Origin: an uncultured Lachnobacterium sp.
GTDB lineage: Bacteria; Bacillota; Clostridia; Lachnospirales; Lachnospiraceae
DNA length: 64,000 nt
Direction of reading: 5' to 3'
NCBI GenBank assembly: GCA_937889225.1
Contig: CALAST010000001.1
Coordinates: forward strand, 8,497 to 72,496
How positions within the stretch are numbered: position 1 is the first letter of the stretch; each line of letters opens with the position of its first letter. Made by a program: the position numbers and the translations under genes. Shown in pieces: positions 35,055 through 42,220 of this stretch. Below the pieces are notes generated by a model, which was not told the origin of the DNA, did not search any database, and was given only the letters and a program-made list of their open reading frames with translations.

Positions 35055-36167
35055 TCAGTTCAAACAATCTAAAAAGCTTTCTCGAATTATTTCTGTATAT
35101 GAATCAATATTCCCATTTCTAAAATCAGCAATAATTTCTTCATTCACATCTAAAATACCTTGAAAAATCAAATTTGCTTGATTACAACTATAGTCAAGGA
35201 TTTCTTCATCATCTTCGTACATATAGGTCATACACACTGCCACACCATTGCAAACACCTTTACTTGTACATGATTGACATTTTGTGTCGTAGAATCCTTG
35301 AAGTATTTCACGTAATTTTAAATAGCATTCCGAAGTAAAACAATCCTCGATCTTACCAATACTTTCTGGTGTTCCCAAGCAATAATTTACATCATTTGGC
35401 CTACCGAATGGATAAATATTTCCATCTGGATTCAACGCTATTTTTCTATTAAACCAATAACTTTTAAACTGCATTTCACGTCTTAATGTGGAGAATTCCT
35501 CGAATGTATAATATCGGATTCCACATTCCTTGTCATGAATCCATGTCCTATATACATTCACAAATGCATCCACTAAATCCTCTGGTTTCATGATTAGCTC
35601 ATCGTCTTCCTTTGCAAAACCGACCCTTTCTATTGGTAATGTCTTAAAATCAATACCTTGCGATTTAAACCAATAATATATTTCATGCAAATTAGAATAT
35701 GACTCTTTTGAAAGTGTACAATAACATCTCAATTTACCTTTTTTCTTCTGAATTAATTTTATATTTTCAAGAACTTTTTCAGTATATTGTCTTAATACAG
35801 AATTATAAGGACCATCGAAAGACACATTAATCAATGTTCCATTCTCTATTAGTAAATCAATAAATTCTTCATTCAGCAAAAGTCCATTAGTCGTAAAAAA
35901 ATTTCTAAATACAGTTCCATCCTCTTTATGCTTCCTATGTTGAAAGTCAAAAATAGCTCTATAGAAATCGATTCCTGCTAATGTAGGCTCTCCACCATGA
36001 AAAGTAATTTTAATAGTATCATATTCTATACTTGCTTTTTGCAAAAGAAGAATTACTCTTTCAACAGATATTATACCTGACTGGCTCATTTTTTCACCAT
36101 TAAAACAATGCTTACATCTCATATTGCATGACAATGTAGGTTTTACTGTTATTCCAATTTCTCCCAT
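35055..36167 (-). CDS. Radical SAM/SPASM peptide maturase (third radical SAM of the cluster)
   Basis: The SAM cluster motif is CNMRCKHC (residues about 14-21), followed by TFHGGEPTLAG and VSFDGP. The C-terminal SPASM region has an auxiliary cluster pattern CQSCTSKGVCNGVAVC (about 300-315). At 370 residues it is like anaerobic sulfatase-maturating or peptide-modifying enzymes, which use a 5'-deoxyadenosyl radical to form Ca thioether or C-C links. It lies 3 bases after the frameshifted radical SAM gene. The ATG at 36167 is preceded by AGTAGATT, a weak site, so coupling to the upstream gene is likely. Confidence 0.88.
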   Translation of the reverse strand: MGEIGITVKPTLSCNMRCKHCFNGEKMSQSGIISVERVILLLQKASIEYDTIKITFHGGEPTLAGIDFYRAIFDFQHRKHKEDGTVFRNFFTTNGLLLNEEFIDLLIENGTLINVSFDGPYNSVLRQYTEKVLENIKLIQKKKGKLRCYCTLSKESYSNLHEIYYWFKSQGIDFKTLPIERVGFAKEDDELIMKPEDLVDAFVNVYRTWIHDKECGIRYYTFEEFSTLRREMQFKSYWFNRKIALNPDGNIYPFGRPNDVNYCLGTPESIGKIEDCFTSECYLKLREILQGFYDTKCQSCTSKGVCNGVAVCMTYMYEDDEEILDYSCNQANLIFQGILDVNEEIIADFRNGNIDSYTEIIRESFLDCLN

Positions 36168-36170
36168 AAT

Positions 36171-37012
36171 CTACTCCAATCCAACAGAAAATCTGCCTTT
36201 ATTGATTTCCAATACTGTATACTCACCAACAGCCGACTGACATATATGTTTAAAACCACATATATCCATGCAATCTAAATATGGTTTTTCTAGTTTAACA
36301 TCAAATTCATGCTGTGCATCTTTAAAATATACACTTATATTTTTTTCCACTTTAGTAAAATCAAAAGATGTACTTTCGACAATCTTCTTAATACACGTAT
36401 CAAATATTTTCACCGTACATTTTTCGCTAAATAGTTCATATAACTTTTGAGTACACTCTGAAGACATATCTGGTGTCACAGATGGACACTTATTACGCTG
36501 TGAAATAATTGTGTCAGCCATTTTAGTAATATAATTACTTTTAAGTCCACCAAAGCTCCGCTCATAGAAATATGCCTTATTCCCTCCATCATTTCACGAT
36601 AACTTCCCTGCACTCTAGTAATCTCATCATGTAAATTTTCATGCCCATGCATTGGTACTACAAATCTACAATATTCATCAAATATCGTTGTCTCCAACGT
36701 GCTCAATAAACGTCCATTTGTATATATTAATACTTCACATCCGTATTTACGGGCTGCTGAAATAATTTCCATAAAATTCGTATGAAGTAAAGGCTCTCCA
36801 CCATTAATGATAATCCTATCGTTTTCGCAAACACACATCCTATCCCAATATTCGACTAATGCATCTTTAGAGATTTCATTATATGTACTTTTTGTATGCT
36901 TTGTATTATGTGAATAACAAAAAACACAACTACTATTACATCCATAAGTTATATTCGTATAAAATATTCTTATTTGACTCTTCAAACTTGCTTCACCTTG
37001 ATTTTTGGACAT
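36171..37012 (-). pseudogene. Radical SAM protein (second of the cluster), interrupted by a -1 frameshift
   Basis: The first frame (37012 down to 36476) holds NITYGCNSSCVFCYSH (CxxxCxxC), NGGEPLLHTNF and VPMHGHENLHDE. After DLK it runs out of frame. The remaining part lies in the neighbouring frame and continues SNYITKMADTIISQRNK, ending with a Cys-rich tail (CMDICGFKHIC) and INKGRFSVGLE. The break is at GACTTAAAAGTAATT: one more A would restore a single protein of about 280 residues. It may be a mutation, an error in the run of A, or a weak programmed shift. Its start overlaps the upstream radical SAM gene by 31 bases. Confidence 0.7.
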
Positions 37013-37965
37013 CTAATATCCCCCATTCCTAATTTTTTAAATATGTGATATGACATACCTATACATCCACCATTACAATATTTCAAATACTCACATGACT
37101 TACATATATTATTATTTACCTCATAATTAATAAATGGTTCTAGTTTTTTACCATACAAAATTTCTTGAAGCGTTTTTGTTTTTAGAGAACCAACAGAAAA
37201 ATCTGTCAAGCATGTACACGGATACACCTCAAGGTCAGGATAAATGTATACCTTCTCTTTACCACTACCGCAATTATTACATGCTTTTCCTTGCTGAATC
37301 ATAGTATCTAGCCGTTCTCTATACTTATCATATATTTCAAATGGAAAAATCTTCTTTATTTTTAACCTCAACTGTGCACTCTCAATAATGTTATCAACAA
37401 ATTGATTCCATTCATCTGAAGTTAACATATTTTCAGTTCCAGCACTTCCAAATGGCATTTCATATGAAATACGCCAGTATCTCAGATTTTTCAATCTTCT
37501 AAGTTCATGCTCTAACCTAAAAATTGCATCTATGTTATTTCTATTTACAACACTTGCGACACTATATTGAGCGCCTATATCATCTAATAGAAAAACCGTA
37601 TTTAAACTCCTCTCATACATTCCATTCCCTCGAATAGAATTATGCATCTCACAATCACCATCGATTGATATTTGAAAATATAAATTTTCCTTTAATAATG
37701 ATGGCACTATGTAATTATTAATTGTACCATTAGTTGTTATTGTAACTGTTTTACTTTTTTTGCAAAAAAACTCTAAAATTTCCACGATTTTCGAATTTAG
37801 CGTTGGTTCTCCACCTGTTAAAACAATGTCGTGTTGTTTTAATTCATCAATCCAACTAGCATTCTTAATATAATCAAAATCAAGATCTGTTCCTTCTTGA
37901 CGTCCCCTAATACACATACTGCATTTTAAGTTGCATTTATCTGTAAGAAGAATGTAAATTTGCAT
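36982..37965 (-). CDS. Radical SAM/SPASM peptide maturase (first after the precursor)
   Basis: The protein begins MQIYILLTDKCNLKCSMCIR with CxxxCxxC, then VLTGGEPTLNS and the ISIDGD strand. Near the C-terminus are Cys groups for auxiliary clusters: CNNCGSG, YPCTCLTDFSVGSL and NICKSCEYLKYCNGGCIGM, the last being a SPASM signature. SPASM proteins of this length (327) commonly modify ribosomal peptides. The gene follows the 33-residue peptide by about 80 bases, with AAAGGATGAGAG upstream of the ATG. Confidence 0.88.
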   Translation of the reverse strand: MQIYILLTDKCNLKCSMCIRGRQEGTDLDFDYIKNASWIDELKQHDIVLTGGEPTLNSKIVEILEFFCKKSKTVTITTNGTINNYIVPSLLKENLYFQISIDGDCEMHNSIRGNGMYERSLNTVFLLDDIGAQYSVASVVNRNNIDAIFRLEHELRRLKNLRYWRISYEMPFGSAGTENMLTSDEWNQFVDNIIESAQLRLKIKKIFPFEIYDKYRERLDTMIQQGKACNNCGSGKEKVYIYPDLEVYPCTCLTDFSVGSLKTKTLQEILYGKKLEPFINYEVNNNICKSCEYLKYCNGGCIGMSYHIFKKLGMGDIRCPKIKVKQV

Positions 37966-37997
37966 ACTTCTCTCATCCTTTCATTCAAAATGAGGCT

Positions 37998-38055
37998 GCA
38001 AATTAGTTTCACTAATAAGCAGCCCCTCCGCAGTTATTTTTTGAAACTAATCTGC
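37998..38055 (-). terminator. Hairpin overlapping the end of the precursor peptide gene (attenuator-like)
   Basis: On the minus strand GCAGATTAGTTTCA and TGAAACTAATTTGC form a 14-bp stem (one G-U) that includes the peptide's TAG stop codon. The loop is about 30 bases. No long T-run follows, so it may be a partial terminator or RNA stabiliser that keeps peptide expression above that of the downstream enzymes. Confidence 0.5.
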
Positions 38056-38148
38056 TTCTTTCCAGGAACACATGTCACCTAAACAAGCAAGTTTAGCTTC
38101 TTCTTTGTTAACTTCGCTCCAGTTAACCTCAATCTTTAGATTCTCCAT
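38047..38148 (-). CDS. Candidate RiPP precursor peptide (33 aa)
   Basis: A strong GGGAGGTG lies seven bases before the ATG at 38148. The 33-residue peptide has an acidic/basic leader-like part (MENLKIEVNWSEVNKEEAK) and a C-terminal part (LACLGDMCSWKEAD) with two Cys four residues apart and a Trp right after. It lies directly upstream of three radical SAM genes in the same direction, the position expected for a precursor. Candidate modification sites are the two Cys (thioether) and the Trp. It matches no precursor family I know, such as SCIFF or streptide. Confidence 0.65.
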   Translation of the reverse strand: MENLKIEVNWSEVNKEEAKLACLGDMCSWKEAD

Positions 38149-38373
38149 AATTTCACCTCCCTTCAAAAAATATCAAATTCATATATTTAGTTGCGTATTC
38201 CATTCTAGATAACCATAATAAGCAATGAATTGACTTTCTAGATATTTTGTTTTATCCACAGCTCCCTCTGTATTTTCAGTAATTAAGGTATACCTCTTAT
38301 TTCCTCTTACTGTTTATTTATAGTTCGCCCACAAGCACGTTTTCTTGTACCATTACCTTCTCTACGATAGTTG

Positions 38374-38523
38374 CTAAAACACTTTTTTGAAACCACCATT
38401 ATTAAATTCTATTATTCTTCCTACATACATTGTCTTACCATTTACCACATGACGACAAAGATTCACACAGTGATTATAACACATCAAATTAGCAGTTTTT
38501 AACAGACCAATATTATCACTCAT
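38374..38523 (-). CDS. Small Cys-containing ORF (49 aa)
   Basis: The ORF encodes MSDNIGLLKTANLMCYNHCV and then NLCRHVVNGKTMYVG, with three Cys and two His in close spacing. Its ATG overlaps the stop codon region of the upstream 38-residue ORF (ATGAGTGA, 8 bases shared), which suggests translational coupling. It follows the radical SAM activase gene on the same strand. No family is recognised; metal binding is possible. Confidence 0.35.
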   Translation of the reverse strand: MSDNIGLLKTANLMCYNHCVNLCRHVVNGKTMYVGRIIEFNNGGFKKVF

Positions 38524-38632
38524 TATCCCATTTTACTACTGTTTTTTCGTGATATTCCACCAAAATTTTGAGAAAAATTTCTTCATATGAAACAACTTCC
38601 AAAATCAATCCATCAGCCACTCTTTTCAACAT
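38516..38632 (-). CDS. Small ORF (38 aa) downstream of the activase gene
   Basis: The ORF reads MLKRVADGLILEVVSYEEIF, LKILVEYHEKTVVKW and DNE. It starts 23 bases after the activase stop codon; AGGAGTG is present but about 15 bases before the ATG. It shares 8 bases with the next small ORF. No family is recognised. Coding status is uncertain. Confidence 0.35.
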   Translation of the reverse strand: MLKRVADGLILEVVSYEEIFLKILVEYHEKTVVKWDNE

Positions 38633-38655
38633 TAAAAATCAATAATCACTCCTAA

Positions 38656-39222
38656 TCAATAAGGCCATCCATTTACCAAAATATCTTTTTCAGATATTAA
38701 AACTTCCATTTGGTGTTCCTGTTTTTCATATTCAATTCCCGGTTTATAGGCATCACTCAAAAAATGAATCTTCTGATTTTTTGATCCAATCCAATCTCTC
38801 TCCGTATCATATTCTTCCTGAAGAAATATTCCATCAACCAGTAAATCCGTCTCTAAAAGCAACTTATTAACACTTTCGTTAGCCATAGCGTTTAATTCAT
38901 CATACAAATATCCTGTAAATACAAGTACTGTGAGCCCAACAGAGTGGGCCCACACAGCAACTTCGCTTAATCCTTCTGCTTGCAACATAGGTTCTCCACC
39001 TATGAAAGATAGTCCCTCTATTTCATTGAAAGACATAGCACGCTGAATAAGATTAATCAAATCTTTTGTATCTACTACAATATTTTTTCTAATTTCTTGC
39101 ATATTTGGGTTACAACACCCTGGACATCTTCTTTCACACCCTTGAACCCAAATAGCAAATCTTTTTCCTGGTCCTTCAGACTCAGTACATAATCTAATCG
39201 ATGCGAGATTTAGATAAGCCAT
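38656..39222 (-). CDS. Small radical SAM activase-like protein (NrdG/PflA-like)
   Basis: The SAM-cluster motif is GCERRCPGCCNP (CxxxCxxC, about residues 29-36), followed by GLSFIGGEPMLQAEGL and VLVFTGYLYDEL. The 188-residue length and lack of SPASM resemble the activating enzymes of anaerobic ribonucleotide reductase and pyruvate formate-lyase. No glycyl radical enzyme is nearby. It starts 8 bases after the AAA+ gene, so it belongs to the helicase-PIN-AAA operon, where its role is unknown. Confidence 0.8.
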   Translation of the reverse strand: MAYLNLASIRLCTESEGPGKRFAIWVQGCERRCPGCCNPNMQEIRKNIVVDTKDLINLIQRAMSFNEIEGLSFIGGEPMLQAEGLSEVAVWAHSVGLTVLVFTGYLYDELNAMANESVNKLLLETDLLVDGIFLQEEYDTERDWIGSKNQKIHFLSDAYKPGIEYEKQEHQMEVLISEKDILVNGWPY

Positions 39223-39230
39223 TGAATCAC

Positions 39231-41081
39231 CTACTTTAATTCAAAGTCAAATTTGCACAATTGTGGTTTATCTGGAAACATTGGTTTAATTATAATCTGT
39301 TTATTTCGTAACATATTAGAACGATCAAATATAAAACCTGATAACGGATCTATTATATCGGTTTCCATAACATTCAGCAGACCACGACCACCATTCTGTT
39401 TACCTGCTTTTTTTCCAATAGATGTAAAAATCTCATCTTCATTCTCAAATACAATTTTTGCTCCATATCGTTCTTCTACAAAATCTTCTATTGTCTTGAA
39501 CTTTAGCTTTGCAATCTTTGTAAATATTGCTGGATCCTCTATAAAATTAAAAGCAACTATATTATTACCGATGCGATTTAACAGTTCTGGTCTACCAAGC
39601 TTTTCAACAAAATGATTCTGCACCTTTTCAACAAACTGCTTCTTGACTTCCTTTGGAGTCATATTAGAATCAACCTCTGCTGCTCCTATATTAGAAGTAA
39701 AAATAATAATTGTTTCAGAAAAGTAGACCGTTTCACCTTTACCATCTGTAAGTCGACCATCTTCAAGTATCTGCAAGAATTTATCAAGAATTCTTCCATG
39801 CGCCTTTTCTATTTCATCAAACAATAAAACACAGAATGGTTTTTCCTTTACGGCATTCGTTAACTGACCACCAGCTTCATACCCAACATATCCAGGAGGT
39901 GCTCCAACAAGTCTCTGATCACTGTGTTCGTGATTATATTCGGACATATCAAATCGAATACATGCATTTTCATCACCAAAGACAAAGCTAGCTAAAGACT
40001 TTGCAAGTTCTGTCTTACCAACTCCAGTAGGACCAACAAAAAACAAGGTTCCTTTCGGTTTTTTTTGCTTTGATGAATGTTGCAACCCTGAAAATCCAGT
40101 ATAAGCTCTTATGATTACATCCTTTACTTTGGATATTGCAGCATCTTGACCTTTCACTCTCTTTCCAAGTTCTTCCTCTATGCGTTCAATTTTATCTTTA
40201 GATAATTCTTCCCAAGGACTTACTTTTTCTCCATATTTAAAAAGGTTTATAAGTTTTTCAAAAGACATCTTTTCTCTCATTTGGCGTGATAATTTCATCA
40301 TCTGAGCAATATCTTTGAGAGAAAAACCATCCAATGCATCAATAAGATCATCTTTTGCCGTTTTATCTGAAATAATATCTTGTGTTATATTAAGGCATGC
40401 TCTATTCGCATCAATAAAGTGTTCTCTCTCATTATGACCTGGCATCGGCACATTCACAGAACTCACCATTGAATTATTCAAATAAAATGCAGGAGGAATC
40501 ATGGCATTATTATGTGCTACAATGATTACTATATTTCCTATATCCGCAAAAGAACTATCTAACATATTATATGATTGGCTTGCTTCAAGAGTCTTTCCTA
40601 AAGTAGCTAGATACTCTCTCTCTTTCTCTGATAAAGAATTAGCATTTCCAAATATGTAATCCGAATAATCAAGAACAAATGCTGTTTTATTATGACTATT
40701 TTTTATGACATTTAACATATAAGGAAAGAACTCATCTGGTGACTTATAGCACTTACTACTTTGATTTGTGCTATCATCCATATTAAAATCTCCCAAATCA
40801 TAATCGTCCACTCCGTTTTCTTGAGATAATTGATTAGGAGTTTCTGCAATTTCATCTGATATACTGTGATCAATGCCATCAACACGATCCCATTTAATTA
40901 CCTGCTTAAATCCCTTGTTCCTAATATATGAAATAAGTGTATTAATTACAGAATCATATTTTCCAGAATTTTTAGGATTAAGCATTATATCCGCAGTATT
41001 ACCAAAAACAATAACAGAAGACTTATAGCCTATATCCCTGCTAAAACGCTCTATCCAAAGATTTAATTCTTTATCTGCCAT
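39231..41081 (-). CDS. ClpB/ClpC-like AAA+ ATPase
   Basis: The C-terminal half (about residues 310-616) is a ClpB D2-type AAA+ module: Walker A FFVGPTGVGKTELAKSLA, the pore-loop-like GAPPGYVGYEAGGQLT, Walker B CVLLFDEIEKAH, sensor FTSNIGA and the small lid domain with RPELLNRIGNNIVAF. The N-terminal 300 residues look like a degenerate AAA domain with VFGNTADIML and TAFVLDYSDYIFG. ClpB relatives thread proteins; the partner here is unknown. The start overlaps the previous stop codon (TAATG). Confidence 0.85.
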   Translation of the reverse strand: MADKELNLWIERFSRDIGYKSSVIVFGNTADIMLNPKNSGKYDSVINTLISYIRNKGFKQVIKWDRVDGIDHSISDEIAETPNQLSQENGVDDYDLGDFNMDDSTNQSSKCYKSPDEFFPYMLNVIKNSHNKTAFVLDYSDYIFGNANSLSEKEREYLATLGKTLEASQSYNMLDSSFADIGNIVIIVAHNNAMIPPAFYLNNSMVSSVNVPMPGHNEREHFIDANRACLNITQDIISDKTAKDDLIDALDGFSLKDIAQMMKLSRQMREKMSFEKLINLFKYGEKVSPWEELSKDKIERIEEELGKRVKGQDAAISKVKDVIIRAYTGFSGLQHSSKQKKPKGTLFFVGPTGVGKTELAKSLASFVFGDENACIRFDMSEYNHEHSDQRLVGAPPGYVGYEAGGQLTNAVKEKPFCVLLFDEIEKAHGRILDKFLQILEDGRLTDGKGETVYFSETIIIFTSNIGAAEVDSNMTPKEVKKQFVEKVQNHFVEKLGRPELLNRIGNNIVAFNFIEDPAIFTKIAKLKFKTIEDFVEERYGAKIVFENEDEIFTSIGKKAGKQNGGRGLLNVMETDIIDPLSGFIFDRSNMLRNKQIIIKPMFPDKPQLCKFDFELK

Positions 41082-42211
41082 TATGCTTTTCTCCCTTCAT
41101 CATTAGGTAAACTAGTAGAATCCATCGATAACCTATCTGGGTTCTGCCATAAAACTCTTTCATCAGACAATTTTACTGAATATATCTGTTCAAGATCTAC
41201 ATTGAATTTTTCTATGTCTTTTAAGCAAGTCATTCCCTCATAATTGTCAAATTTGTATGCAATCTTTCCACGTAAATCAACATTACATATTGCACGCTTA
41301 CCAGAAGGTTGTTTAGCAATTATCTTTACATAGTTTTTTCCATCTGTTTTAATTAATTGTGGTTTTTCAACCGTAAACTCTTGTTTTTGAAGCTGCTTTA
41401 TAATAGCCGTTACTGTCTCCCTTCTAGTTTCTTCAGAAATCAGAGTTTCATCAACTTCATTTTCAAGCTCAATCACTTGTTTTTCGACATTTTCTACATC
41501 TATTGTACCTTTCTCTATTCCAGCCTTAAGCACACTTATCCTATTTAAAAATTCTTGTGTTTTTTCTTGGTTTTCAATTCGTTCAGATTTCAATCGTTCC
41601 TCAGCTTCACTAACAGCCAGCATAGCATCCTTCTGTCGATTTTTCTTAACAGAATTTTTCTTCCATTCAACACTTTTTTTCTCAGCTTCAGCAATCACTG
41701 ATGACGACCTTTTTCTAAGTTCTGATACATTCGTTAAGCTACCTCTTTCTATATCATTCCTAATCTGTTGCATTTCAGATATAGAAAAATTAACTACAAT
41801 AGGATTCGTAATAGTCTGAAGAATTTCAAAATATTCTCGCATCAACTCATTCTGTTGATGTTCTTTTTCTGCTCGCAAAGTTTCAACTCTCATACGCTCA
41901 GCACGTTCAAACTGTTCTCTTGCTCCATATGCTAATGATGACATATTTCTAATGTATGCTCCTACCTCATAACTAACATCTCTTGCTTCTTCTGGATCTG
42001 ATGTTAATAAATTTCTGATTCTAGCTAAATCCGACTCTAATCTACTCATTTCATTCGGTATATAGACCGCAAGTCCTCTATTCTTCATATCGCTATACTG
42101 TTGGTTATAACGACGATAAAATTGTTCCGTTGTTGTAGCAATTCTATTCAGATAAATCTGTCTTCTACGTGCTGCCTCTAAAGCATAAGAATATTCATAA
42201 GAACTACTCAT
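41081..42211 (-). CDS. Coiled-coil protein of unknown function
   Basis: This 376-residue protein is largely helical: Arg- and Glu-rich segments from about residue 5 to 140 and a long coiled coil around 150-275 (KNRQKDAMLAVSEAEERLKS and NVEKQVIELENEVDETL). The C-terminal 90 residues form a small strand-rich domain (NYVKIIAKQPSGKRAICNVD). It lacks catalytic motifs. It lies between the PIN-type and AAA+ genes, 9 bases after the former and overlapping the latter, so it may be an adaptor or scaffold. Confidence 0.7.
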   Translation of the reverse strand: MSSSYEYSYALEAARRRQIYLNRIATTTEQFYRRYNQQYSDMKNRGLAVYIPNEMSRLESDLARIRNLLTSDPEEARDVSYEVGAYIRNMSSLAYGAREQFERAERMRVETLRAEKEHQQNELMREYFEILQTITNPIVVNFSISEMQQIRNDIERGSLTNVSELRKRSSSVIAEAEKKSVEWKKNSVKKNRQKDAMLAVSEAEERLKSERIENQEKTQEFLNRISVLKAGIEKGTIDVENVEKQVIELENEVDETLISEETRRETVTAIIKQLQKQEFTVEKPQLIKTDGKNYVKIIAKQPSGKRAICNVDLRGKIAYKFDNYEGMTCLKDIEKFNVDLEQIYSVKLSDERVLWQNPDRLSMDSTSLPNDEGRKA

Positions 42212-42220
42212 AGCTCCTCC

